Source of the DNA: Aestuariivirga sp.
GTDB taxonomy: Bacteria > Pseudomonadota > Alphaproteobacteria > Rhizobiales > Aestuariivirgaceae
Reading direction: 5' to 3'
NCBI RefSeq assembly: GCF_020252405.1
Contig: NZ_JADCDA010000003.1
Location: forward strand, 1-50,398
DNA length: 50,398 nt
Part shown: positions 24,013-31,967 of the stretch, in pieces
How positions within the stretch are numbered: position 1 is the stretch's first letter
How the letters are laid out: each line of letters starts with the position of its first letter
Notes under the pieces: model-generated
The model's input: only the letters and a program-made list of their open reading frames with translations
Told to the model about the DNA's origin: nothing
Databases searched by the model: none
Made by a program: the position numbers and the translations under genes

Positions 24013-24990
24013 ATGACAGTGACTGACCTTGCGGCGGCGGCGGCGCCCCACGCGGCCGCGCCTCACTCACGCATGGCGTTCGTGCCGGGCGGTGAGTTCC
24101 TCATGGGGTCGGACCGGCACTATCCGGAGGAAAGGCCGGCGCACCGTGTGCGCGTCGATGGCTTCTGGATCGACGAGTATCCCGTCACCAACCGTGAGTT
24201 TTCGCGCTTCGTGAATGAAACCGGTTATGTGACCTTCGCCCAGATCGCGCCGGACCCGAAGGACTATCCCGGCATCCTGCCCGAAATGCTGAAGCCGGGC
24301 TCCATGGTGTTTACGCCGCCAGATCGTCCGGTGGACCTCAACAATTATGGCAACTGGTGGGCCTTCGTCATCGGCGCGGACTGGCGGCGCCCCTATGGCC
24401 CGGACTCCACGCTCAATGGCCTTGAGGACCATCCCGCCGTCCACATCTCTTATCAGGATGCCGAGGCCTATGCCGCCTGGGCGGGCAAGGCGCTGCCCAC
24501 GGAAGCCGAATGGGAATATGCCGCGCGCGGCGGGCTCGAGGGCAAGGAATTCGCCTGGGGCGACGAGTTGGCGCCCGGCGGCCGCCACATGGCCAATATA
24601 TGGCAGGGCCAGTTCCCCTGGCAGAATAGCGAGGCGGACGGCTTCACCCGCACCTCGCCGGTGGGCGTTTACCCCGCCAATGGATTCGGCCTCCACGATA
24701 TGGTCGGCAATGTGTGGGAGTGGACGACGGACTGGTATGCGGCGCGGCATCCCGCACAGAAGAGCTGCTGCGTGCCGTTGAACCCGCGCGGCGTGGCCGA
24801 AGGCCAGAGCTATGATCCGCAGCAGCCGCAGTTCCGAATCCCGCGCAAGGTGGTGAAGGGCGGCTCGCATCTCTGCGCTCCCAGCTATTGCCGACGCTAC
24901 CGCCCTGCGGCGCGCCACGCGCAGCCGGTCGACACGGCGATGAGCCATGTCGGTTTCCGCTGCATAAAGCGCTTGGAGAAGACAGGCTGA
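24013..24990 (+). CDS. Formylglycine-generating enzyme (SUMF1 family)
   Basis: 325 residues. MAFVPGGEFLMGS, VDGFWIDEYPVTNREF, LPTEAEWEYAARGG, FAWGDE, GLHDMVGNVWEWTTDWY and GGSHLCAPSYCRRYRPAARH followed by GFRC trace the whole FGE fold. The two active-site cysteines are present as C288 and C293 (CX4C), as in aerobic copper-dependent FGE, so this is a true FGE rather than an EgtB/ergothioneine-like relative. It oxidises the Cys of CxPxR/CxAxR motifs in type I sulfatases to formylglycine. The sulfatase three genes on (CTAGR) is its evident client. No signal peptide: modification is cytosolic. The stop overlaps the next ATG (TGATG). Confidence 0.95.
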   Translation: MTVTDLAAAAAPHAAAPHSRMAFVPGGEFLMGSDRHYPEERPAHRVRVDGFWIDEYPVTNREFSRFVNETGYVTFAQIAPDPKDYPGILPEMLKPGSMVFTPPDRPVDLNNYGNWWAFVIGADWRRPYGPDSTLNGLEDHPAVHISYQDAEAYAAWAGKALPTEAEWEYAARGGLEGKEFAWGDELAPGGRHMANIWQGQFPWQNSEADGFTRTSPVGVYPANGFGLHDMVGNVWEWTTDWYAARHPAQKSCCVPLNPRGVAEGQSYDPQQPQFRIPRKVVKGGSHLCAPSYCRRYRPAARHAQPVDTAMSHVGFRCIKRLEKTG

Positions 24991-25496
24991 TGGCACGGAG
25001 CGCCACGACGACGCAGATCGTGCTCGCCCGGACCACGGTGGCGCTGGTCATCGTCTTCGCCCTCGTCGGCCTGGTCACCCATGGCATGTCGGCTGAGGTG
25101 TGGAACCGGGTGTTCCGCTCCATTGCCGAGCGCCCCGGCGGGCCGATGACGTTCCGCTTCATCCTGCAGCCGGTGATGGCCTCGGTGCTCGCCGCTGTCG
25201 ATGGCGTGCGCGATGCGCGCAGCGGGGCGCCTGCCTATTTCTGGAGCCTCGTCACCGGCTCCGCCCCGCGGGCTGACCGGCTTTATGACGGGCTCATCGC
25301 CACATCGCGCGTCATCCTGCTCGGACTCGCCATGGACGTCGTCTATCAGCTGATCGTGTTCAAGACATTCTATCCCGGCGAGGCGGCGATCGTCGCGGTG
25401 CTGCTCGCCTTCGTGCCCTATCTTCTGCTGCGGGGGCCCTTCCAGCGCCTTGCGCAGCTCATGGGCGCGGGCGCGTCACCACAGGACAAGGCATGA
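24990..25496 (+). CDS. Membrane protein, unknown, in sulfatase operon
   Basis: 168 residues with an N-terminal membrane helix (VLARTTVALVIVFALVGLV) and two C-terminal ones (VILLGLAMDVVYQLIVF, AAIVAVLLAFVPYLLL). The middle contains FRFILQPVMASVLAAVDGVRDARSG and a likely re-entrant or amphipathic segment. Its ATG overlaps the FGE stop by one base (TGATG) and its stop overlaps the next ATG by four, so it is translationally coupled in a four-gene operon. Not recognised; a role linked to sulfatase substrate uptake or product export is only an inference from context. Confidence 0.7.
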   Translation: MARSATTTQIVLARTTVALVIVFALVGLVTHGMSAEVWNRVFRSIAERPGGPMTFRFILQPVMASVLAAVDGVRDARSGAPAYFWSLVTGSAPRADRLYDGLIATSRVILLGLAMDVVYQLIVFKTFYPGEAAIVAVLLAFVPYLLLRGPFQRLAQLMGAGASPQDKA

Positions 25497-25933
25497 GCGA
25501 GATTGAGACCGCCAAAGAAGGCCGCTTCACCGTAAAGACCGCGGCCGAAACCCATTTCGCGTGGATGCGGACGAGGTTCGCGGTGGAGCGCACCATCCTT
25601 GCCTGGATCCGCACTGCGGTCTCGCTCATCGCCTTCGGCTTCACCATTGTGCAGTTTTTCGAGCGCATGCAGGCCGTTCCGGGTGCGGTGCCCGCCGTCT
25701 ACCCCAATGCGCCGAACTATTTGGGCCTCGCGCTGATCGGGGCCGGCATCGGCTCGCTTGTCGTGTCGATGTGGGAATACCGCTGGACCATCAACTATCT
25801 GTGGAGCGGCGATTACGCGGCCATTGCCGGCATGACGCCGGAGGGCCGCAAATCCCCCGTCGTCGCCGTGGCGCTGGTGCTGCTGGTGGTGGGGATCTTC
25901 GCCTTCCTCAGCGTGCTTCTGCGACTGATCTGA
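25493..25933 (+). CDS. YidH/DUF202 membrane protein
   Basis: 146 residues. The sequence after the polar N-terminus reads FAWMRTRFAVERTILAWIRTAVSLIAFGFTIVQFF, the DUF202 signature (RTxLAWxRTxxsLiafGf), followed by two further membrane helices (YLGLALIGAGIGSLVVSMW and SPVVAVALVLLVVGIFAFLSVL). E. coli YidH belongs here; function unknown. Four-base overlap with the previous gene and 35 bp from the sulfatase support one operon. Confidence 0.88.
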   Translation: MSEIETAKEGRFTVKTAAETHFAWMRTRFAVERTILAWIRTAVSLIAFGFTIVQFFERMQAVPGAVPAVYPNAPNYLGLALIGAGIGSLVVSMWEYRWTINYLWSGDYAAIAGMTPEGRKSPVVAVALVLLVVGIFAFLSVLLRLI

Positions 25934-25968
25934 ACGTGCCTCTATAAACTCAAACGGGAGACGGAGCG

Positions 25969-27477
25969 ATGGCGACCAAACCGAAGAAAACCAAGAAGCC
26001 GAACATCCTGGTGCTGTGGGGTGACGACATCGGCTGGTGGAACATCAGCTACAACAGCCGCGGCCAGATGGGCTACCGCACGCCCAACATCGACCGCATC
26101 GGCAACGAAGGCGTGGCCTTCACAGACTATTACGGCCAGCAGAGCTGCACCGCCGGCCGTGCCGCCTTCCTCTGCGGGCAAAACCCGATCCGCACCGGCC
26201 TCACCAAGGTGGGCATGCCGGGCGCCGACGTGGGCCTCCAGAAGGAAGACCCGACGATCGCCGCACTCCTCAAGCCCCATGGCTACCGCACCGGCCAGTT
26301 CGGCAAGAACCACCTGGGCGACAAGGACGAGTTCCTGCCCACGCTGCATGGCTTCGACGAGTTCTTCGGCAATCTCTATCACCTCAATGCCGAGGAAGAG
26401 CCGGAGGACCCGGACTATCCGAAGGATCCGAATTTCAAGAAGCGCTTCGGCCCGCGCGGCGTCATCCACAGCTGGGCTGACGGCAAGGGCGGCCAGAAGA
26501 TCACCGATACGGGCCCTCTCACCAGGAAGCGCATGGAAACGATCGACGACGAGGTGACGGAACATGCGCTGCGCTTCATCGACGATGCGCACAAGGCCGA
26601 TGAGCCCTTCTTCGTCTGGTACAACACCACCGGCATGCATTTCCGCACCCATTGTGCGCCGAGGCACAAGGGCAAGAGCAACGGCCAGGGCGACTACAAC
26701 GACGTGATGGTGGCGCATGACGAGAACATCGGCCGCATGCTCGACAAGCTCGACGCGCTCGGCATCGCCGACGACACCATCGTCATGTATTCGACCGACA
26801 ATGGCGTCCACTACAACACCTGGCCCGATGCCGGCATCACGCCCTTCCGCTCGGAGAAGAACACCAACTGGGAAGGCGGCTGGCGCGTGCCGGCCTTCCT
26901 GCGCTGGCCCGGGCATATTCCCGCGGGATCGGTGGCGAACGGCATCGTCTCGCACCAGGACATGCTGCCCACCTTCCTTTCGGCGGCGGGCGAGCCCGAC
27001 ATCAAGGAGAAGCTGCTGAAGGGCCACAAGGCCGGCAAGACAACCTACAAGGTCCACCTCGACGGCTACGACATGCTGCCCTACCTGGCCGGCAAGACGA
27101 AGGAGAGCCCGCGCAATTCCTTCTTCTACATCTCGGACGACGGCGACATTCTGGCCATCCGCATGCAGGACTGGAAAGTCGTGCTGATGGAGCAGCGGGC
27201 CAAGACGCTGCAGTGCTGGTTCGAGCCCTTCGTCAAGCTGCGCGCGCCGAAGATGTTCAACCTCCGGCGTGACCCCTTCGAACGCGCGGATGAGAACTCC
27301 AACACCTACTGGGACTGGGTGATCAGCCACGCCTATATCGTCTATGCGATGCAGGGCGTGGTGGCCGACCAGATCGAGAACTTCAAAAAGTTCCCGCCGC
27401 GCCAGAAGCCAGCCTCCTTCAACCTCGACGCCGTTATGCGCACCCTCGAGGAATCAACTTCCAGCGCCAATCACTAA
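25969..27477 (+). CDS. Cytoplasmic type I (formylglycine) arylsulfatase
   Basis: 502 residues, alkaline-phosphatase superfamily. NILVLWGDDIGWW gives the first metal-binding Asp pair; SCTAGRAAFLCG holds Cys60 of the CxAxR motif that becomes formylglycine; KNHLGD, STDNGVHYNTWPD and WEGGWRVPAFLRWPG complete the active site and C-terminal binding. There is no signal peptide, so the enzyme is cytosolic and its sulfate ester must be imported. Upstream, on the same strand, FGE plus two membrane proteins form an operon. The TAA stop is also the beginning of a repeat (copy 8). Similar to arylsulfatases of rhizobia; substrate not predictable. Confidence 0.93.
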   Translation: MATKPKKTKKPNILVLWGDDIGWWNISYNSRGQMGYRTPNIDRIGNEGVAFTDYYGQQSCTAGRAAFLCGQNPIRTGLTKVGMPGADVGLQKEDPTIAALLKPHGYRTGQFGKNHLGDKDEFLPTLHGFDEFFGNLYHLNAEEEPEDPDYPKDPNFKKRFGPRGVIHSWADGKGGQKITDTGPLTRKRMETIDDEVTEHALRFIDDAHKADEPFFVWYNTTGMHFRTHCAPRHKGKSNGQGDYNDVMVAHDENIGRMLDKLDALGIADDTIVMYSTDNGVHYNTWPDAGITPFRSEKNTNWEGGWRVPAFLRWPGHIPAGSVANGIVSHQDMLPTFLSAAGEPDIKEKLLKGHKAGKTTYKVHLDGYDMLPYLAGKTKESPRNSFFYISDDGDILAIRMQDWKVVLMEQRAKTLQCWFEPFVKLRAPKMFNLRRDPFERADENSNTYWDWVISHAYIVYAMQGVVADQIENFKKFPPRQKPASFNLDAVMRTLEESTSSANH

Positions 27478-27575
27478 AGCATTTTCAGGTCAAGTGGACA
27501 CCGGTTGACCGTCGAAAATGCGACCAAACAAAGAAACAGAGCAGGTTTCGAGTTCACTGAACCGAAACCTGCTCC
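27475..27575. repeat. Mosaic palindromic repeat, copy 8 (modules D and C)
   Basis: TAAAGCATTTTCAGGTCAAG starts with the sulfatase stop codon and runs to GTTGACCGTCGAAAATGCG (D); module C follows, AGAGCAGGTTTCGAGTTCAC to ACCGAAACCTGCTCC. Confidence 0.9.
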
Positions 27576-27610
27576 AGTGACGATGGAGATGGCGCGCCGC
27601 GTCGTCACGA

Positions 27611-27727
27611 ATATCGCCTGCGCCCAAGGGCAAGTTTCACCTCATGCTGCGCCTCTACTGGCCGGAAGAGACCAAGCCCTCGATCATCGACGGCACATGG
27701 ATGATCCCGGCGGTAGAGAAGGTCTGA
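27611..27727 (+). pseudogene. C-terminal remnant of a DUF1214/DUF1254 protein
   Basis: In one frame this stretch reads ISPAPKGKFHLMLRLYWPEE, then TKPSIIDGTWMIPAVEKV and a TGA stop. The pattern (P-P/A-x-G-x-F, L-R-L-Y-x-P, DGTWxxPxVxKV) is the C-terminal end of DUF1214 domains, found fused to DUF1254. No start, no ribosome site, and no N-terminal part are present: repeat copy 8 begins upstream within about 30 bp. This is a fossil of a gene that once stood between the sulfatase and tRNA-Glu; a deletion is likely. Confidence 0.7.
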
Positions 27728-27837
27728 GCTTCACAGTCCAACTGCGGCGCGCGCCGGGCAGTCGTCCGTTGCTGTCCGCGCGCTCCGCCGCGGAACAACC
27801 GACCGAATTTGCAAGGATGGTGACAAGAAGGAAGAAG

Positions 27838-27912
27838 TGGCGCGCCCTACGGGAGTCGAACCCGTCTTTACAACGTGAAAGGCTGTCGTCCTAACCGATA
27901 GACGAAGGGCGC
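27838..27912 (-). tRNA. tRNA-Glu(UUC)
   Basis: On the minus strand GCGCCCT pairs with AGGGCGC, the D arm is TCGTCTATCGGTTAGGACGA, the anticodon loop CTTTCAC gives UUC, and the T arm contains GGGTTCGACTCCCGT. CCA is encoded at 27838-27840. Confidence 0.95.
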
Positions 27913-27965
27913 CCTCGCCAGGCGAGTGGCCGCTCTATAAGGGGGTTCGGCTGGCTTGGCAAGCC

Positions 27966-29762
27966 TTACGAGACGCGTGCCGCATCCTCGATGTGGAGGC
28001 AGGGAAGGCGGGCCCCGGACCAGTCGTCGATCGTCAGCCGACCCGCCACGTGAAGGGGTAACTGCCTCTCGCTCAGCAGCAATTCGCCCAGTTCCGTGCC
28101 CATGGCGCGGAAGGCGACCGCCTTCAGCTTCTTGCCATCGGAGGCGGCCAGCGTGCACCGGATGTGGTCGCCCCCCGCCCGGCCGGCATAAAGCACGCGG
28201 TGGGCGGGAAAGGCGAAAACGGGCGACGGGTGGCCCGTGCCATAGGGGCCTGCCTGCTCCAGAAGCTCGATCAGCTCCAGTGTCGCCGCGCCAGCCGTCA
28301 GGGCCGCATCGATTGCCAGCGCCCGGTCCTGGGCGGCCGCCACCTGTGGGCCGAGCCGCTCCTCGAGGAAGCCGCGCAGGTCGCCGAGGCGCTCCGTCCC
28401 GACCGTGAGGCCCGCCGCCATGGCGTGCCCCCCGCCCTTGACGATCAGCCCCGACTCAAAGGCCTCGCGCACGGCGGAGCCGATATCGACGCCAGGCACG
28501 GAGCGGCCCGAACCCGAGGCGAGCTTGCCCTCCCTGTCTTCCGCCAAAACGAAGCTCGGCAGCATGAAGCGTTCCTTGAGCCGTGCGGCGGCGAGGCCGA
28601 CCACGCCCGGGTGCCAGCCCCGGCCGGAGACCATCAGCACGCTGCCGCGCCGCTCCTTGCCCAGCATGTTGTCAGCCTGGATCATGGCCTGGTCGACGAC
28701 GGCAAGCTCGATCTCCTGGCGCTCGCGGTTCAGCCGCTCCAGTTCCTGCGTGATCTGCGCCGCCTCGCCCTTGTCCTCGGTGGTGAGAAGCGTGAGCGCC
28801 ATCGCGGCATCGCCGATGCGGCCTGCCGCATTGATGCGCGGGCCCAGCAGATAGCCCAGCGCATGGGTGTCGGGCTTCCTCTTTAGCCGCGCCACGTCGG
28901 CGAGGCAGGCCAGGCCTAAGTTCTCGCGCCGCGCCATGATCTTGAGGCCTTGCGTCACATAGGCGCGGTTGAGGCCCTTGAGCGGCACGACATCGCACAC
29001 GGTGGCGAGGCTCACGAGTTCCAGCCACCGCAGCATGTTGGGCTCCGGCCTCCCCTCGTTATACCAGCCCTTCAGCCTCAGCAGCTTGTTGACCGTGGCG
29101 ATGAAGATCATCGTCACACCCGCCGCGCAGAGATAGCCAAGGCCGGACGTATCGTCCTGCCGGTTGGGATTGATGACGGCATGGGCCTCGGGCAGCAACT
29201 CGCCCGCCTGGTGGTGGTCGACGATGACCGTCGTCATCCCCAGCTCCGCCGCGCGCAGCAGCGGATCATGCGCCATCACCCCGCAGTCGAGGGTGACGAG
29301 AAGCTGGGACCCTTGCGCCTTCAGGCTTTCCACCGCCGTCAGGCTTGGGCCATAGCCCTCGGTCAGCCGGTCGGGAATGTGCACGGCACACGAAGACCCC
29401 ACGGCCCTCAGAAACAGCGTGAGCATCGCGGCGGAGGACACGCCATCGACATCATAGTCCGCGATGACGCCGATCTTCTCTCCCGAGGCGATCGCCCCGG
29501 CCAGCCGCGCCGCCCCCTTTTCCATGTCGCGCAGAGCCGAGGGCTGCGGCATCAGCGCGCGGATCGTCGGGCTGAGGAAAGCTTCGGCCTCATCGACACC
29601 CACACCGCGCGCGGCAAGCACGCGACCGATGATCTCAGGCAGTTCATGGCGCTGCGAAATCGCCTCGGCGATGCGCTGGTCGTCAAGCCGCGCCGTCCAG
29701 CGCCGGGCCGACGCCGAGCGCTCGACGTTAAGGAAGGGACGCGTTTTCGCGCCGGCGATCAA
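27966..29762 (-). CDS. recJ: Single-stranded-DNA-specific exonuclease RecJ
   Basis: 598 residues. DHH motifs appear in order: ADYDVDGVSSAAML, LVTLDCGVMAHDP, VIVDHHQAGE, NPNRQDDTSGLGYLCAAGV; the DHHA1 domain has GGGHAMAAGLTVG, and an OB-like tail ends at SGARLPCLHIEDAARV. RecJ digests 5'-ended single strands in RecF-pathway recombination and mismatch or base-excision repair. The start is a TTG at 29762 that overlaps the hom TGA by four bases (TTGA), implying translation coupled to hom. In many rhizobia a glpX gene sits between hom and recJ; here they touch. Confidence 0.95.
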   Translation of the reverse strand: MIAGAKTRPFLNVERSASARRWTARLDDQRIAEAISQRHELPEIIGRVLAARGVGVDEAEAFLSPTIRALMPQPSALRDMEKGAARLAGAIASGEKIGVIADYDVDGVSSAAMLTLFLRAVGSSCAVHIPDRLTEGYGPSLTAVESLKAQGSQLLVTLDCGVMAHDPLLRAAELGMTTVIVDHHQAGELLPEAHAVINPNRQDDTSGLGYLCAAGVTMIFIATVNKLLRLKGWYNEGRPEPNMLRWLELVSLATVCDVVPLKGLNRAYVTQGLKIMARRENLGLACLADVARLKRKPDTHALGYLLGPRINAAGRIGDAAMALTLLTTEDKGEAAQITQELERLNRERQEIELAVVDQAMIQADNMLGKERRGSVLMVSGRGWHPGVVGLAAARLKERFMLPSFVLAEDREGKLASGSGRSVPGVDIGSAVREAFESGLIVKGGGHAMAAGLTVGTERLGDLRGFLEERLGPQVAAAQDRALAIDAALTAGAATLELIELLEQAGPYGTGHPSPVFAFPAHRVLYAGRAGGDHIRCTLAASDGKKLKAVAFRAMGTELGELLLSERQLPLHVAGRLTIDDWSGARLPCLHIEDAARVS

Positions 29763-31063
29763 AGCCTCTCGATCCGGATCATGCGCGGGCGGCCCGCCAC
29801 ATGGCCGTCCTGCTCGATGCGCCCGAGGGCGGCGCGCATGGCGCTTTCAACCGTGTCATGGGTGATGAGGATGAAGGGTGCGGTGGCGCGCGTCTCGTCC
29901 TTCTCCAGCTTGCCGCGCTGGAAAATCGACTCAATCGAGATGTTCTCGTCAGCGAGGATTTTCGCCACGGCCGCGACCGCGCCGGGCTTGTCCTGAAGTG
30001 TCAGCGCCACGTAGAAGCCGCCCTCATGCGCCTTCTGCGGCGCCGCCTTGTAGGGGCGCAGCTGCCTCGCCGGAATGCCGAAGGCCGGGCGGAAATTGCC
30101 GCGCGCGATGTCGGCGATGTCGGAGAGCACGGCGGAGGCGGTGGGATGGGCGCCCGCGCCACGGCCTTCCAGCATCAGCTCGCCCACGAAGTCGCCCTTG
30201 ACCACCACCGCGTTGAACACGCCATCGGTGTCGGCGGCGGGCGAGCCCTTGGGAATGAGCGTCGGGTGCACGCGCTGCTCGATCCCCTGCTCCGAGGAGA
30301 CGGCAACGCCGAGGAGCTTGATCTTGTAGCCCATCTCGCCCGCCTGGCGGATGTCCTCGAGCGTGATCTGCTCGATCCCCTCAATGTCGATGGCCTCGAG
30401 GTTCACTTCCGCTCCGAAGGCGAGCGAGGTGAGCACCGCAAGCTTGTGCGCCGTGTCGAAGCCACCCACGTCGAAGGTCGGATCAGCCTCGGCATAGCCC
30501 AGCTGCTGGGCTTCCCTCAGCACGTCGGCGAAGCCGCGGCCCTCGTTGGCCATCTTGGTGAGGATGTAGTTGCAGGTGCCGTTCATGATGCCGAACAGCT
30601 TGCCGGCGCGGTTGCCCGCCAGCCCCTCGCGGATCGTCTTGATAATGGGAATGCCGCCCGCGACGGAGGCCTCGAAGTTCAGCGCAACGCCCTGCTCCTC
30701 CGCCAGCCGGGCGAGCGCGGAGCCGTGATGGGCAAGAAGCGCTTTGTTGGCGGTGATCACATGCTTGCCCGCCTTCAGCGCGGTTTCGACGGCACTCTTC
30801 GCCGGGTCGCCCTCGCCTCCCATCAGTTCCACGAAGACGTCAGTATTGGGGTCGGCGGCGAGTTTCACCGGGTCATCGTACCAGGCGATCCCGGAGAGGT
30901 CATGCCCGCGGTCCTTGCCCTTGCTCCGGGCCGACACCGCCACCACCTCGACGGGCCGTCCGGCCCGCACCGCAACCAGGTCCTTGTGCCGGGCCAGGAT
31001 GTCGAGAACGCCCACCCCGACGGTGCCCAGACCCGCAATTCCCAGCCGCAACGCTTTCGTCAT
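29759..31063 (-). CDS. hom: Homoserine dehydrogenase
   Basis: 434 residues from ATG 31063. Rossmann motif GIAGLGTVGVGV, NADP/NAD-binding VSARSKGKDR, ANKALLA, the catalytic region FEASVAGGIPIIKTIREGL, NGTCNYIL and GYAEADPTFDVGG with the substrate Lys in DTAHKLAVL, and a C-terminal ACT domain (YVALTLQDKPGAVAAVA) that senses threonine. It converts aspartate semialdehyde to homoserine for threonine and methionine synthesis. Frame remains open upstream to 31240, through a repeat; 31063 gives the family start. Translationally coupled to recJ. Confidence 0.96.
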   Translation of the reverse strand: MTKALRLGIAGLGTVGVGVLDILARHKDLVAVRAGRPVEVVAVSARSKGKDRGHDLSGIAWYDDPVKLAADPNTDVFVELMGGEGDPAKSAVETALKAGKHVITANKALLAHHGSALARLAEEQGVALNFEASVAGGIPIIKTIREGLAGNRAGKLFGIMNGTCNYILTKMANEGRGFADVLREAQQLGYAEADPTFDVGGFDTAHKLAVLTSLAFGAEVNLEAIDIEGIEQITLEDIRQAGEMGYKIKLLGVAVSSEQGIEQRVHPTLIPKGSPAADTDGVFNAVVVKGDFVGELMLEGRGAGAHPTASAVLSDIADIARGNFRPAFGIPARQLRPYKAAPQKAHEGGFYVALTLQDKPGAVAAVAKILADENISIESIFQRGKLEKDETRATAPFILITHDTVESAMRAALGRIEQDGHVAGRPRMIRIERL

Positions 31064-31157
31064 GTCGGTGCCCGCCAAACGGTGAATCTGCCTCAACTGC
31101 CGCGTCTTATGGCGGGAGACCGAAGGCTTGGCAACGCCTGCTGCTGGCTGGTCACTG

Positions 31158-31265
31158 GAGCATGATCCGCAAGAGCGGAACCACTCTTGCGACAGGATCA
31201 TGCTCAGGCATATGATTCGGCGCATGTTCCGTTCAGGCAATTCCGCCTCAACGGGACAAGCGCTA
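31158..31265. repeat. Mosaic palindromic repeat, copy 9 (modules B and A)
   Basis: Module B (GAGCATGATCCGCAAGAGCG to GCGACAGGATCATGCTC) is followed by module A (GCGCATGTTCCGTTCAGGCA to CGGGACAAGCGCTAG). The last three bases are the stop codon (TAG on the minus strand, 31263-31265) of fabZ. The repeat fills the position where lpxA would normally follow fabZ. Confidence 0.88.
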
Positions 31266-31736
31266 GCCCCGCTCGTTCATCAGCATGGCGCCGATTTCGG
31301 CTTCGGCGGCTTTCTTGCCGTCGACCATGGCCTCGGCCCAGTATTTCCACACCGGCGGGCGCCTGTTCGACAGTTTGACGTGAATGTGCACGCTGTCACC
31401 CGGCACGACGGGTTTCCGGAAGCGGGCCTTGTCGATCGACATGAAGAAGACGAGCTTGCCGGCGTGTTCGTCGCCCAGGTGGTTGAGCACCAGGGCGCCC
31501 GCCGCCTGGGCCATGGCCTCGACGAGGAGCACGCCGGGCATCACGGGGCGGCCGGGGAAATGACCCTGGAAGAAGGGCTCGTTCATGGTCACGTTCTTGA
31601 CGGCAACGCCGCTCTCCTCGCCGTTCATGTCATACATGCGGTCGATGAGAAGGAAGGGATAGCGGTGCGGCAACAGCTTCATTATGCGCGCAATATCCGC
31701 CGTCTTCAGTTCAGGGGCCGCTATGGCTTCGGTCAT
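31263..31736 (-). CDS. fabZ: 3-hydroxyacyl-[ACP] dehydratase FabZ
   Basis: 157 residues from ATG 31736. IMKLLPHRYPFLLIDR, the catalytic His in QGHFPGRPVMPGVLLVEAMAQAAG together with Glu of VEAMAQ, and a hotdog-fold end with VVPGDSVHIHV. FabZ dehydrates beta-hydroxyacyl-ACP in fatty-acid synthesis. Start 31736 has GGAG about ten bases upstream; an in-frame ATG at 31745 is too close to it. In most Gram-negatives fabZ lies between lpxD and lpxA; here both are missing and repeats flank it on both sides. Confidence 0.96.
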   Translation of the reverse strand: MTEAIAAPELKTADIARIMKLLPHRYPFLLIDRMYDMNGEESGVAVKNVTMNEPFFQGHFPGRPVMPGVLLVEAMAQAAGALVLNHLGDEHAGKLVFFMSIDKARFRKPVVPGDSVHIHVKLSNRRPPVWKYWAEAMVDGKKAAEAEIGAMLMNERG

Positions 31737-31803
31737 ATCGCCCATATCTCCGAAAAAAGTGACGGACGGCCGACGCGGATTCACCGGACGCGCGCCAGCC
31801 TGC

Positions 31804-31946
31804 GTAGCGCTTGTTCCGCTCCGGACGGACGTTTCTTAGAGTATGAACCGCAAAAGTGGAACCCGCTTTTGCGATAAGATCATGCTCAGGCTTTCGATCT
31901 GGCGCATGTTCCGACCAGGCGATTCGGCCTGAACGGAAGATGCGCT
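31804..31946. repeat. Mosaic palindromic repeat, copy 10 (modules A, B, A)
   Basis: Degenerate A (TAGCGCTTGTTCCGCTCCGG), then B (ATGAACCGCAAAAGTGGAAC to GCGATAAGATCATGCTC), then A (GCGCATGTTCCGACCAGGCG to GAACGGAAGATGCGC). It sits between the fabZ start and the bamA stop, the usual site of lpxD. Confidence 0.85.
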
Positions 31947-31967
31947 GGGCCTGTGTCCGGCCTCCGT

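Noticed and set aside
25942-27330. Open frame of about 460 codons antisense to the sulfatase
   Set aside because: Sulfatase motifs are complete on the plus strand; the antisense reading shows no family pattern.
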